Shown: positions 26,700-35,420 of the stretch, one piece after another | Numbering within the stretch: position 1 is the stretch's first letter | How the letters are laid out: each line of letters opens with the position of its first letter | Assembly (NCBI RefSeq): GCF_935822925.1 | Contig: NZ_CAKXZS010000011.1 | Coordinates: 39,272-103,271 of the forward strand | Origin: Mesorhizobium ventifaucium | Lineage (GTDB): Bacteria > Pseudomonadota > Alphaproteobacteria > Rhizobiales > Rhizobiaceae | DNA: 64,000 bases | Direction: 5' to 3' | Translations under genes and position numbers: made by a program | Notes under the pieces: model-generated | Seen by the model: the letters and a program-made list of their open reading frames with translations, nothing else | Databases searched by the model: none | Told to the model about the DNA's origin: nothing

Positions 26700-27731
26700 C
26701 TAGATGTTTTCCGGCAGATAGATGTCGAAGGGCAGGAAGGTCTGGCCCGGCGCATTGGCAGCGCCTGCCTCGATGGCATGGGCCATCAGCCCGACAAGCT
26801 CGCGGCATAGTGCTGCCAGCGGCGTCGAAATCACCATGGTCAGGATGTTGTCGGCGAGCGCCGCGCGCGATTCGGCGTTGATCTCGTTGCAGACGACCAC
26901 CGGCATGTTTGCCGGCCTGGCCGCCCGTAGCGCGGAAACCGCGCCTTCCATGCCGCCGCCAGCGACGTAGCAGCCGGCCAGATCCGGGTACCGCGCCAGA
27001 AGATCGATCATCGCATCATGGGTCACCTGGTTGGCTTCCAGGTTGACCAGTGTCTCCATCACCGTGAATTCCGGCGCATGCTCGCGAAAAAACGATCTGA
27101 AGCCGATCTCGCGCAGCTCATGGCCATGGAAGCGATGGCTGCCGACGAAAAGGGCGACCTTGCCGGGCTTCCTCGCCGCTCTGGCGATCATCCAGGCCGC
27201 GGTACGACCGACCTTGCGGTTGTCGAGGCCGACATAGCCCTCGCGGATGCCGGCTGCAAAGTCGGATAGCAGGGAGAAGACGGGTTGCCCCCTCGCCTTC
27301 AGGGTCTCGACGGCTGCCGTCAGCGTCGGATGGTCCGGACCGACAAGGGCGACTGCCCTGGATTTCGCCGCCAGCTTGCGCATCTGCGCGACGATCTCGT
27401 CGGGGGCCAGCGAACTGGCGAAATCGATGGTTGCCACGCCGCGGAAGCGCTGCGATTGCGAAACCGCCAGTTCGATCTCCCGGGCGAAATCGCTGTAGAA
27501 AACATCATTGCCCCTCAGCAGCAGAAAGCCGAGCCGGTATTTCGGCAGTTCCTGGCGCATCCGCTGCTTGATCAGCCCGGCGGCGTGATAGCCGATGCTG
27601 GTGGCGGCCTCATAGACGCGGCGCGCGGTTTCCTCGCGCACCGGCAGGCGATCGTTCAGCACCCGGTCGACGGTGGCGACGCTGACCCCAGAAATACGCG
27701 CCAGATCGGTGATGGTCGGCCGTTTTGCCAT
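26700..27731 (-). CDS. LacI-family transcriptional regulator, divergent from mocDEF
   Basis: The 343-residue protein begins with a LacI helix-turn-helix (TITDLARISGVSVATVDRVLNDRLPVREETARRVYEAA) and continues with a type-I binding-protein sensor domain (AVALVGPDHPTLTAAVETLKARGQPVFSLLSDF, GYVGLDNRKVGRTAAWMIARA). The VATVDRVLN variant is typical of sugar- and polyol-responsive members. It is divergent from mocD and downstream of the inositol transporter promoter, so it may control either unit. A perfect palindrome at 27785-27797 is a candidate operator. The ligand may be rhizopine or an inositol derivative (inference). Confidence 0.9.
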   Translation of the reverse strand: MAKRPTITDLARISGVSVATVDRVLNDRLPVREETARRVYEAATSIGYHAAGLIKQRMRQELPKYRLGFLLLRGNDVFYSDFAREIELAVSQSQRFRGVATIDFASSLAPDEIVAQMRKLAAKSRAVALVGPDHPTLTAAVETLKARGQPVFSLLSDFAAGIREGYVGLDNRKVGRTAAWMIARAARKPGKVALFVGSHRFHGHELREIGFRSFFREHAPEFTVMETLVNLEANQVTHDAMIDLLARYPDLAGCYVAGGGMEGAVSALRAARPANMPVVVCNEINAESRAALADNILTMVISTPLAALCRELVGLMAHAIEAGAANAPGQTFLPFDIYLPENI

Positions 27732-27784
27732 ATGCTTCCTGCCTGATTGCCTTACATAGGCTTTACATCATTCTGATGGGAAAT

Positions 27785-27797
27785 GATAGAAACTATC
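27785..27797. promoter_or_regulatory. Palindrome in the LacI-mocD divergent promoter
   Basis: GATAG-AAA-CTATC is a perfect 5-3-5 inverted repeat, 54 bp upstream of the LacI gene and just before the candidate mocD promoter. Its place and symmetry fit a repressor operator. Confidence 0.45.
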
Positions 27798-27806
27798 TTC
27801 ATGATG

Positions 27807-27835
27807 TTGAGCCTATCACGGCTTGGCGCTATTTT
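27807..27835 (+). promoter_or_regulatory. Candidate sigma-70 promoter of mocD
   Basis: TTGAGC (27807-27812) and TATTTT (27830-27835) are spaced 17 bp. This lies 10 bp after the palindrome and about 60 bp before the mocD start, so a bound repressor could block it. Confidence 0.35.
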
Positions 27836-27895
27836 AGGGTATAGCACCTGTGGCAGAGGCACCCGTTTCGACGGATGCCGACGGAGGCAGCCTCA

Positions 27896-29005
27896 ATGGA
27901 AGCGACAATATCCGCAATGCCGTCCCGGCGAGACTACAGCCTGCTCGGCCGCGACGCGAAGCGCGCCGTCGAGACCGGGCTGGCGGCGGCCGAATGGTAT
28001 CATACCGACGTGCCCCGCAAGCAGATGAAGGAGCTGATGCAGCGCTCCGATGGGCCGGCGATCCGCGACACCATCATCTGGCTCGGCGCCCTGGTCCTGA
28101 GCGGCGCCGGCGGCGCCTGGTTCTGGGGCGCTTGGTGGTGCGTGCCGTTCTTCTTCGTCTATGGCGTGCTCTACGGCTCTTCCACCGATTCACGCTGGCA
28201 CGAATGCGGCCACGGCACCGCCTTCAGGACGCAGTGGATGAATGATGTGGTCTATCAGATCGCCTGCTTCATGATCATGCGCAACCCGGTGACCTGGCGC
28301 TGGAGCCATACGCGGCATCACACCGATACGATCATCGTCGGCCGCGATCCGGAGATCGCGGTGATGCGCCCACCGGACCTGTTGCGCGTCGTGCTCAATT
28401 TCTTCGGCATTGTCGATGCCTGGCATGCCATGACCGACATGGTGCGCAATGCGGCCGGTATCATCAGCCCGGCGGAAAAGACCTTCATTCCCGAGCCGGA
28501 GCAGCCAAAGGCGATCCGCATTGCCCGCATCTGGACCGCGATCTATGCCGCGACCATCGCGCTGGCGCTTTATAGCGGCTCGTTCCTGCCCTTGATGCTG
28601 GTCGGTCTGCCCAGGCTTTACGGCGCCTGGCATCATGTCATGACCGGCCTGTTGCAGCATGGCGGCCTCGCCGAAAACGTCATCGACCATCGCCTCAACA
28701 GCCGCACGGTCCACATGAACCCGATCAGCCGCTTCATCTACTGGAACATGAACTACCATGTCGAGCACCACATGTTCCCGATGGTGCCCTATCACGCGCT
28801 GCCGAGGCTGCATGAGCTGATCAAGCACGATCTACCGGCGCCGACGCCATCGATTCTGGCCGGCTATCGCGAGATGGTGCCTGCCTTCCTGCGCCAGCTG
28901 CGCAATGAAGACTATTTCCTCAAGCGCGAGCTGCCGCCGACCGCCAAGCCTTATCGCGACGAATTCCATAACGACAACGACGCCGTCGCGGCAGCAGCCG
29001 AATGA
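27896..29005 (+). CDS. mocD: MocD-like membrane di-iron oxygenase (fatty acid desaturase/alkane hydroxylase fold)
   Basis: The 369-residue membrane protein has the three histidine boxes of membrane di-iron enzymes: HECGH at residues 102-106, HTRHH at 138-142 and HVEHH at 288-292, with hydrophobic pairs between (IIWLGALVLSGAGGAWFW, ARIWTAIYAATIALALYSGSFLP). With the Rieske ferredoxin and reductase genes immediately after, it matches mocDEF of rhizopine catabolism, where the set is thought to remove the O-methyl group of 3-O-methyl-scyllo-inosamine. Start at ATG 27896 is supported by GGAGG 8 bases before it. A related aldehyde or hydrocarbon oxygenase role cannot be excluded. Confidence 0.8.
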   Translation: MEATISAMPSRRDYSLLGRDAKRAVETGLAAAEWYHTDVPRKQMKELMQRSDGPAIRDTIIWLGALVLSGAGGAWFWGAWWCVPFFFVYGVLYGSSTDSRWHECGHGTAFRTQWMNDVVYQIACFMIMRNPVTWRWSHTRHHTDTIIVGRDPEIAVMRPPDLLRVVLNFFGIVDAWHAMTDMVRNAAGIISPAEKTFIPEPEQPKAIRIARIWTAIYAATIALALYSGSFLPLMLVGLPRLYGAWHHVMTGLLQHGGLAENVIDHRLNSRTVHMNPISRFIYWNMNYHVEHHMFPMVPYHALPRLHELIKHDLPAPTPSILAGYREMVPAFLRQLRNEDYFLKRELPPTAKPYRDEFHNDNDAVAAAAE

Positions 29006-29060
29006 TTTGCGCGCCTCTGCCAGGGCACGTTGACCAAGCAAAATTCTGCCGGGAGGACCA

Positions 29061-29375
29061 ATGAGCGACTGGGTCGAGGCTTGTGGTGCCGATGACATCG
29101 ACGAAGAGGACGTGATGCGGTTCGACCATGACGGCCGCACCTTCGCCATCTATCGCAGTCCCGACGACGAATATTTCGCGACGGACGGCCTTTGCACGCA
29201 TGAGAAGGTGCATCTGGCCGACGGGCTGGTGATGGACGACATCATCGAATGCCCGAAACACAATGGCCGCTTCAACTATAAGACCGGTGCAGCCAGGGGC
29301 GCACCGGTCTGCGTCAACCTCAGGACATATCCGGTCAAACTCGACGCCGGCAAAATCCTCATTCAGATTGGGTGA
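29061..29375 (+). CDS. mocE: MocE-like Rieske [2Fe-2S] ferredoxin
   Basis: The 104-residue protein carries the Rieske cluster motif C45-x-H47 and C64-x2-H67 (LCTHEKVHLADG and ECPKHNGRF), the usual spacing for bacterial Rieske ferredoxins. It would pass electrons from the MocF reductase to the MocD oxygenase. GGGAGGACC precedes the ATG, and its stop overlaps the mocF start, showing one operon. Short soluble Rieske ferredoxins next to an oxygenase and an FAD reductase form a standard three-part electron chain. Confidence 0.85.
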   Translation: MSDWVEACGADDIDEEDVMRFDHDGRTFAIYRSPDDEYFATDGLCTHEKVHLADGLVMDDIIECPKHNGRFNYKTGAARGAPVCVNLRTYPVKLDAGKILIQIG

Positions 29376-30610
29376 CGATGATGGCGAAAGGAATGCTCAT
29401 CATCGGCGCCGGCGAATGCGGCGGGCAGGCTGCCTTGGCGCTGCGCGATCTCGGCTATGATGGCCCGGTGACGCTGGTCGGCGACGAGCCGCATCTGCCT
29501 TACGAGCGGCCGCCGCTGTCGAAAGACGCGATGACCAGCGATGCGCCCGCGATCAAGGCGATCGCCAGCGATGAGATCCTGGCCGAGAGATCGATCAGGC
29601 ATATCCATTCGGTTCAGGCAATGGCGATCGACCGCGCCACGCATGGCGTGCGCCTGTCGGACGGTTCGGTCCTGCCATACAGCAAGCTGTTGCTGGCAAC
29701 GGGTTCCGTGCCACGCAGACTGCCGATGCCGGGCATCGGGCCGCGCTGCGTCTATCTCCGGACCTTCAACGACGCGCTGGCCATTCGCGCCCATCTCCGC
29801 GCCAGAAACCGCATCGCCATCGTCGGCGGCGGCTTCATCGGTCTTGAGCTCGCCGCCGCGGCACGCGGGCTGGGGGCCACGGTCACCGTCATCGAGGCGC
29901 AGCAGCGCATCCTGATGCGCGGCGTGCCGGCCGAGATCGCCAAAATCATCCACGAGACGCATCAAGCCGAAGGCGTGAAAATCCTGTGCGGCGATGCCAT
30001 CGCGGCGATCGCCGACGACGGCGCCCAGGTGCGCATCGCACTTGCCGGCGGGCAGGACATCGTCGCCGATCTGGCGGTGATCGGCATCGGCGCCGTGCCG
30101 GTGACCGGACTTGCCGCGGAAGCGGGGCTGACGATCGACAACGGCATAGCTGTCGATGCCGAACTTCGCACCAGCGATCCGGATATCTTTGCCGCCGGCG
30201 ATTGCTGCTCGTTTCCGCTTGCCGTCTACGGCGGCCGGCGCGTGCGGCTGGAGGCCTGGCGCAACGCGCAGGAGCAGGGCGCGCTTGCGGCCAAGAACAT
30301 GCTTGGCGCCGGTGAGGCCCACGCGGCGGTGCCATGGTTCTGGTCGGATCAGTACGGCCTGACCTTGCAGATATCAGGGCTGTCGGACGAGGGCAGCAAA
30401 GTCGTTCGCCGCGATCTCGACGACGGCGCCTTCATCCTGTTTCATCTGGCCGAAGACGGCAGGCTCGTCGCAGCGAGCGGCATCGGTCCGGGCAATTCGG
30501 TTGCCCGCGACATCAGGCTGGCCGAAATGCTGATCGCAAAAAGGGCAAAACCGGCGCCTGAGGCGCTCGGTTCGCAAACAATCAAGCTGAAGTCGCTGTT
30601 GGCGGCATGA
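29372..30610 (+). CDS. mocF: MocF-like FAD-dependent ferredoxin reductase
   Basis: The 412-residue flavoprotein has an N-terminal FAD site (GMLIIGAGECGGQAALALRDLGYDGPVTLVGDEPHLPYERPPLSK), the second dinucleotide site IAIVGGGFIGLELAAAARGLGATVTVIEA for NAD(P)H, the ATG motif LLLATGSVPRRLP, and the FAD-binding DPDIFAAGDCCSFPL. This is the profile of the reductases that feed Rieske ferredoxins. The GTG at 29372 overlaps the mocE stop; an ATG at 29378 is an alternative. The cysteine pair in the GAGECGG and GDCC segments differs from the usual consensus but not at known catalytic positions. Confidence 0.87.
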   Translation: MTMMAKGMLIIGAGECGGQAALALRDLGYDGPVTLVGDEPHLPYERPPLSKDAMTSDAPAIKAIASDEILAERSIRHIHSVQAMAIDRATHGVRLSDGSVLPYSKLLLATGSVPRRLPMPGIGPRCVYLRTFNDALAIRAHLRARNRIAIVGGGFIGLELAAAARGLGATVTVIEAQQRILMRGVPAEIAKIIHETHQAEGVKILCGDAIAAIADDGAQVRIALAGGQDIVADLAVIGIGAVPVTGLAAEAGLTIDNGIAVDAELRTSDPDIFAAGDCCSFPLAVYGGRRVRLEAWRNAQEQGALAAKNMLGAGEAHAAVPWFWSDQYGLTLQISGLSDEGSKVVRRDLDDGAFILFHLAEDGRLVAASGIGPGNSVARDIRLAEMLIAKRAKPAPEALGSQTIKLKSLLAA

Positions 30611-30637
30611 GCCGTGGCGTGCCTATTGTCAAAAGCC

Positions 30638-30817
30638 GCGCCGCCCCTCATCTGCCTGCCGGCATCTTCTCCCCGTACAGTGACGGGGAGAAGGCGCTGA
30701 CCGCACCCTCGGCATCCTTTCTGCTACGCTGGAGATTGGCGAAATCGTTCGCGAAGGCGTTTTTCTCCCCGTCACTATACGGGGAGAAATGCCCGGCAGG
30801 GCAATGAGGGGCAGCGC
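30638..30817. repeat. MITE-like intergenic repeat with terminal inverted repeats, copy 2
   Basis: It starts GCGCCGCCCCTCATCTGCC and ends with GGCAATGAGGGGCAGCGC. TTCTCCCCGTACAGTGACGGGGAGAA and TTCTCCCCGTCACTATACGGGGAGAA are inner palindromes, and GCTGGAGATTGGCGAAA is the centre shared with the copy at 8432-8605. It lies at the convergent end of mocF and the DUF1402 gene, again a terminator-like position. Confidence 0.7.
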
Positions 30818-30874
30818 AAACGCCCAAGGGGGCGACTTCGGGTTTCAGCTCAAAGTCCAAATCTCAACACCCAC

Positions 30875-31834
30875 CTAAAACAGCGCCTTCAGCTCCGGCA
30901 GTTTGTCGTTGACCAGCCAGCCATAGTAATTTTCCTCGGGCAGCTTCTCCGGTTCGCCCGCGGCGCGGCGCCTGTCGTTCTCCGCCTTCAGCACATGGGC
31001 GCGCTGTTCCGGATTGCCGACATTGTAGAGCGTCGATGTGATGCCGGGATTGCCCGATATGTCGAAGCCGGCAATGCTCTGATAGGCATCGATCGATTTC
31101 CGGATCGTCGCCGCGACATAATCCAAGGTCAGGTCCGGATCCATGATGGTCTTGTAGACCGCATTCGGATCGCCGACGTCGAGCTTCGGCAGGCCGGAAA
31201 CATGGTGCACGATATCGCTCATCTGCAACGCCGTCAGCGGATTGAGCTGCCCAAGGCCAAAAGTCTGGCCTGCATAATAGGGCTGGAAGAACGTGGCGCC
31301 GAAGCGGTCGTCCGGAAAGCTGGTCCCGCCGACTGTCTTGCCGCGAAAGGAAAGGTTCCACACCTGCTCGCGGCACTCCCAGAGCGCGTAACTGTCCGTT
31401 TTACCGGCGCATTCCTGGAATTGCGGCCGCTGCACGAAATCGGCGATGTCCTCGCCTTCATAGGCGAAGGATAGCTTGCTCGACAGATAGGAGATCGCCT
31501 TGACGTAGTAGGTCTGCAGCCGGTCGTAGGCGTCGACATTGTAGGTGTGCTCGCCGACGATGGCGCCGACGATGTGCATAGGATCGATGCCATAGGTCGC
31601 TGCTGCCTGCTCGATCTTGCCGCGAAGACCGGCGTCGTGCTGCAGCAGCGCATAAACCTTGCGGTATTTCGCCTGGAAGGTGGTGTTGGTGGCCTGGGTG
31701 CGCCGGCTTGAGGCGCCCGGTATGTTGGGCTGCTCGACATGACTGTTGCCCGGCGGCACCATCGTCGCCGCTTCGGCGGCGAACATGGCTGTCGCCAGCG
31801 TCAGCCCAAGAGTGACGAGGATCGTTTTTTTCAT
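30875..31834 (-). CDS. DUF1402 family secreted protein
   Basis: The 319-residue protein has a signal peptide (MKKTILVTLGLTLATAMFAAEA) followed by a conserved rhizobial domain of unknown function, with ATYGIDPMHIVGAIVGEHTYNVDAYDRLQTYYVKAISY and AGQTFGLGQLNPLTALQMSDIVHHVSG. The GIDPxxIxGxIxxEHTYN segment and FGLGQLNP recall lytic transglycosylase-like folds, so a cell-wall role is possible (inference). Start at ATG 31834 is chosen for the signal peptide; the longer frame upstream has no likeness. The gene lies downstream of hslU, an arrangement common in Rhizobiales. Confidence 0.8.
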   Translation of the reverse strand: MKKTILVTLGLTLATAMFAAEAATMVPPGNSHVEQPNIPGASSRRTQATNTTFQAKYRKVYALLQHDAGLRGKIEQAAATYGIDPMHIVGAIVGEHTYNVDAYDRLQTYYVKAISYLSSKLSFAYEGEDIADFVQRPQFQECAGKTDSYALWECREQVWNLSFRGKTVGGTSFPDDRFGATFFQPYYAGQTFGLGQLNPLTALQMSDIVHHVSGLPKLDVGDPNAVYKTIMDPDLTLDYVAATIRKSIDAYQSIAGFDISGNPGITSTLYNVGNPEQRAHVLKAENDRRRAAGEPEKLPEENYYGWLVNDKLPELKALF

Positions 31835-32088
31835 GCGCCGCCGCCTGCAACAGCGCATGACCCCCGGAATCGATCTTCGGGGGTCACGCGCAGAACCAAC
31901 TGTACAGCGCCCTTTGCACGTCCAACTGATGCGCGGCGCTGGTGTTGCCGGCAAACTAGGTAAAGCTGGAACGGGAGTCGAGAGCCCCGTCGCCCGGCAA
32001 GACAAAAGCTGGCCAGATGCTTCCATTTGGCCACACGTCCCGGAACGTGCCGGCTCCGCCGGCCCGACTCTTGCGGATGGATCGCCTG

Positions 32089-33402
32089 CTACAGGATGAA
32101 TCGCGACAGATCCGTGTTTCTGGACAGGTCGCCGACATGCGTCTCCACATAGGCGGCGTCGACTGTCACCGACGTGCCGTGGCGGTCCGGCGCGTCATAG
32201 GAGATCTCGTCCAGCACCCGCTCCATCACCGTCTGCAGCCGCCTGGCGCCAATGTTCTCGACGCTGGCGTTGAGATCGACGGCGATGCCGGCCAGTGAAT
32301 CGATGGCGTCGTCGGTGAAGACGAGATCGACGCCCTCGGTCTTCATCAGCGCGATGTACTGCTTGATCAGGCTGGCCTCGGTCTCGGTCAGGATGCGGAC
32401 GAAATCGTCCTTCTCCAGCGCACGCAGCTCGACGCGGATCGGCAGACGGCCCTGCAGTTCGGGCAGCAGATCGGATGGCTTGGCAACGTGGAACGCGCCC
32501 GATGCGATGAACAGGATGTGATCCGTCTTCACCGGTCCGTATTTGGTCGCGACCGTGGTGCCCTCGACAAGCGGCAGCAGGTCGCGCTGCACGCCTTCGC
32601 GGGAAACACCGGCGCCCATGCCGCCTTCGCGCGAGGCGATCTTGTCGATCTCGTCGAGGAAGACGATGCCGTCGTTTTCGGTCGATTCGAGCGCCCTGCG
32701 CACCACCTCATCCTGGTCGAGCAGCTTGTCGGACTCGTCGCCGACCAGCACCGCGTAGGATTCCTTCACCGTCGTCTTGCGCGTCTTGGTCTTCTGGCCG
32801 CCCATCGCTTTCGACAACATGTCGTTGATGTTCAACACGCCGATATTGGCGCCCGGCATGCCGGGAATCTCGAAGCCGGGCATGCCGCCAGTGCCGGTGT
32901 CGCTCACTTCGATCTCGATCTCCTTGTCGTCGAGCTCGCCGTCGCGCAGCTTCTTGCGGAAGCTGTCGCGCGTCGCCGGGCTCGCCGTCTTGCCGACGAG
33001 CGCTTCCAGCACGCGTTCCTCGGCATTGATATGGGCGCGCGCCTTGACGTCCTCGCGCATCTTCTCGCGCACCAGCCCGATGGCGATCTCGACCAGGTCG
33101 CGGATGATCTGCTCGACGTCGCGGCCGACATAGCCGACCTCGGTGAACTTGGTCGCCTCGACCTTGACGAACGGCGCACCAGCAAGGCGCGCCAGGCGGC
33201 GCGAGATCTCGGTCTTGCCGACGCCGGTTGGGCCGATCATCAGGATGTTCTTCGGCATCACTTCTTCACGCATCTGGCCTTCGAGCTGCTGGCGGCGCCA
33301 GCGGTTGCGCAAGGCGATGGCCACGGCACGCTTGGCATCCTTCTGGCCGATGATAAAGCGATCGAGTTCCGAAACGATTTCGCGGGGCGAGAATGTCGTC
33401 AT
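32089..33402 (-). CDS. hslU: HslU, ATPase subunit of the HslUV protease
   Basis: The 437-residue AAA+ unfoldase begins [37 protein letters not shown], the standard HslU start. It has Walker [11 protein letters not shown], Walker [13 protein letters not shown], the insertion domain with alpha-charged segments, the GYVGRD pore loop, and the C-terminal [22 protein letters not shown]. The C-terminus ends in NTDLSRFIL, the tail that docks into HslV. It unfolds substrates for the HslV peptidase. The DUF2585 gene ends 4 bp before it, so the unit hslV-GNAT-DUF2585-hslU looks like one operon. Confidence 0.97.
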   Translation of the reverse strand: MTTFSPREIVSELDRFIIGQKDAKRAVAIALRNRWRRQQLEGQMREEVMPKNILMIGPTGVGKTEISRRLARLAGAPFVKVEATKFTEVGYVGRDVEQIIRDLVEIAIGLVREKMREDVKARAHINAEERVLEALVGKTASPATRDSFRKKLRDGELDDKEIEIEVSDTGTGGMPGFEIPGMPGANIGVLNINDMLSKAMGGQKTKTRKTTVKESYAVLVGDESDKLLDQDEVVRRALESTENDGIVFLDEIDKIASREGGMGAGVSREGVQRDLLPLVEGTTVATKYGPVKTDHILFIASGAFHVAKPSDLLPELQGRLPIRVELRALEKDDFVRILTETEASLIKQYIALMKTEGVDLVFTDDAIDSLAGIAVDLNASVENIGARRLQTVMERVLDEISYDAPDRHGTSVTVDAAYVETHVGDLSRNTDLSRFIL

Positions 33403-33406
33403 ATCG

Positions 33407-34006
33407 CTAAATTCCACTTTGCCACTGCCGGATGGACTCGAACGGATGCAGCAGCATGATCACGTTGAGTGTCAGATTGTCCCTGATGATGTAGCCGACA
33501 CCGAATTCGAAGATGAGAGCGAGGGTCACGATCACCCATATAGGAAGCCTGCGCGCCATCACAAATCCCAGCACCATCGCCAGCGTGTCGGCCACCGAAT
33601 TGATGATGCTGTCGCCATAGTAATCCAGGGAAATTGTGCCGGCGCGGTAGCGCTCGATAATCAACGGGCTGTTCTCGAGAAGCTCCCAGCCGCCCTCTAT
33701 GACGACGGCAAATGCCAGCCTGAGCCCGATCGGCGAACGCGGGAACAGAGCCCACGCCAGCGCGTAGAACAGGAAGCCGTGGATGATGTGCGAGAATGTG
33801 TACCAGTCGGAAATATGCTGGGAATTTTCCGAGCTCTGGACGATGCCGTGCCACAGCTTGACATAGCCGCATTCGCAAATCGGCGTTCGGCCCATGCCGT
33901 AAAGGGCTCCAGCCTGGAATATAATCAGGCCGAGGACGAGCAGAAGTCCCATCCGCCAGCTGTCTTCATAGGCCGAGACGGTCTTGTCGGCGCCGCTTGT
34001 GCTCAT
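33407..34006 (-). CDS. DUF2585 (UPF0314) inner-membrane protein
   Basis: The 199-residue protein has four or five hydrophobic segments, starting with [23 protein letters not shown]. It carries the family signature [47 protein letters not shown] and [41 protein letters not shown], with conserved Cys, His and Glu. The ATG at 34006 gives the family length; the frame upstream is low in complexity (repeated ATP/RAT units). The function is unknown. It lies 4 bp before hslU, a position conserved in many rhizobia. Confidence 0.85.
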   Translation of the reverse strand: MSTSGADKTVSAYEDSWRMGLLLVLGLIIFQAGALYGMGRTPICECGYVKLWHGIVQSSENSQHISDWYTFSHIIHGFLFYALAWALFPRSPIGLRLAFAVVIEGGWELLENSPLIIERYRAGTISLDYYGDSIINSVADTLAMVLGFVMARRLPIWVIVTLALIFEFGVGYIIRDNLTLNVIMLLHPFESIRQWQSGI

Positions 34007-34046
34007 GCTGGTACTGCCCCTCTTCGGCGCCTTATTCGGCGTCGCC

Positions 34047-34541
34047 CTATTCGATATTGCCCGCTTGGGCGTCGCCCTCTTCCGCGTCAATCGCCATCAG
34101 CACGGCGTCGCCATATTCCGATTGCCTGCGATCGATAGCTGTGAATCCGGCCTTTTCATAGGCACGGATCGCTCGTCCGTTGGACGGATCCGGATCGATG
34201 ATGACACGCGGTGCCCCTTCTTCGAACAGCTGTTCCACGAACTGACGGACAATTGCCGACCCGTGCCCGCGTCCGACAAGCTCGGGCCTGCCGATCGACA
34301 GATCGATGCCGAGCGTGCCGAACGGCTGGTCGCTGTAGGGATGACCGTCCTCCAGATGCGGGTCGTAGCTCTGCATGTAGCCGATCGGCTCGCCGTCGAG
34401 CTCGATGATCAGCGGTTCGACGGAAATGCTGTCGATGTGCTTGCGGATCTGCGCGATCTCCGTCTCGGGATCGTCCCACCACTCCGCCACATGTGGCTCG
34501 GCCAGCCATGCCGCGATCATCGGCAGGTCCGCTTCCGTCAC
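34047..34541 (-). CDS. GNAT-family acetyltransferase between hslV and hslU (start codon uncertain)
   Basis: The protein (164 residues from GTG 34541) is a GNAT acetyltransferase of the AAC(6')-like group: [93 protein letters not shown], with the acetyl-CoA loop at GRGHGSA. Similarity continues in frame upstream of the GTG as [13 protein letters not shown], the usual first beta strand, yet no ATG, GTG or TTG exists there. An ATA at 34577 lies 3 bases after GGAGGAG, inside a repeat that normally supplies GATCATG. The true start may thus be a mutated or rare codon. Confidence 0.82.
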   Translation of the reverse strand: MTEADLPMIAAWLAEPHVAEWWDDPETEIAQIRKHIDSISVEPLIIELDGEPIGYMQSYDPHLEDGHPYSDQPFGTLGIDLSIGRPELVGRGHGSAIVRQFVEQLFEEGAPRVIIDPDPSNGRAIRAYEKAGFTAIDRRQSEYGDAVLMAIDAEEGDAQAGNIE

Positions 34542-34571
34542 CGGTCGAAAATCATATCTATTCTCTTGTTT

Positions 34572-34614
34572 GGCTATGATCTCCTCCGAAATCGGTTGCC
34601 ACTTTTCGGGATAT
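34572..34614. repeat. Short palindromic repeat overlapping the acetyltransferase start
   Basis: On the minus strand it reads ATCCCGAAAAGTGGCAACCG and continues with ATTTCGGAGGAGATCATAGC, the same element as at 48601-48776 and 39828-39860. Other copies end in GATCATGC; here that ATG is ATA. It spans the end of the hslV-acetyltransferase gap. Confidence 0.75.
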
Positions 34615-34628
34615 GGCCAGCGGCCGGC

Positions 34629-35180
34629 TCAGCCGGCATCGAGGGTTTCGATGACAAAATTGTTGTTGGTGTAGACGCAAATGTCGGATGCGATCTGCAT
34701 CGCCTTGCGGGCGATTTCTTCGGCATCCTTGTCGCTGTCCATCAGCGCGCGCGCCGCGGCCAGCGCATAATTGCCGCCTGAACCGATGGCCATGACGCCA
34801 TGTTCGGGTTCGAGCACGTCGCCGGTGCCGGTCAGCGCCAGCGAGACCGACTTGTCGGCAACCAGCATCATCGCTTCCAGCCGGCGCAGATAGCGGTCGG
34901 TGCGCCAATCCTTGGCGAGTTCGACGCAGGCCCGCGTCAATTGCTCCGGATATTGTTCGAGCTTGGCCTCCAGCCGCTCCAGAAGCGTGAAGGCGTCAGC
35001 GGTGGCGCCGGCGAAACCGGCAATGACATTGCCGCTTTTGCCGATGCGGCGCACCTTCTTGGCGTTGCCTTTCATGATGGTCTGGCCGAGACTGACCTGG
35101 CCGTCGCCGGCAATCACCACCTTGCCGCCCTTGCGCACCGTCACGATGGTCGTGGCGTGCATGGTCAATTCGTCAGACAT
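34629..35180 (-). CDS. hslV: HslV, peptidase subunit of the HslUV protease
   Basis: The 183-residue N-terminal nucleophile hydrolase starts [20 protein letters not shown]; removal of the first nine residues would expose the catalytic Thr10. It has the family segments [58 protein letters not shown] and [20 protein letters not shown]. It forms the proteolytic chamber for HslU. The gene is divergent from hisB, and the 5' region 35181-35420 holds both promoters. Confidence 0.97.
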   Translation of the reverse strand: MSDELTMHATTIVTVRKGGKVVIAGDGQVSLGQTIMKGNAKKVRRIGKSGNVIAGFAGATADAFTLLERLEAKLEQYPEQLTRACVELAKDWRTDRYLRRLEAMMLVADKSVSLALTGTGDVLEPEHGVMAIGSGGNYALAAARALMDSDKDAEEIARKAMQIASDICVYTNNNFVIETLDAG

Positions 35181-35352
35181 TTTCTGCTCCGATCGGCACC
35201 GGCCCCGGAAAGGCGATTGGCGCGTTACGAGTGACTTGATCGACCATATGTATGCATAGGTCCAATGATTGCCAACCGGCCATCAGCAAGGCTCGATATC
35301 CCCTGGCACGGCAACTGGCAATCGCCGGATCATGCTGCTAGAAGGCTCTCGT

Positions 35353-35388
35353 TTTCAAGCACGTCGACGCTTTCAAGCATGTGGACGC
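35353..35388. repeat. 18-bp tandem duplication before hisB
   Basis: Two adjacent 18-bp units (TTTCAAGCACGTCGACGC and TTTCAAGCATGTGGACGC) differ at two bases. They end 32 bp before the hisB start, in its probable 5' leader. This may be a simple duplication or paired protein-binding sites. Confidence 0.5.
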
Positions 35389-35420
35389 TTGGAACGCCTG
35401 AACTCTGGACAAGGATGAGC

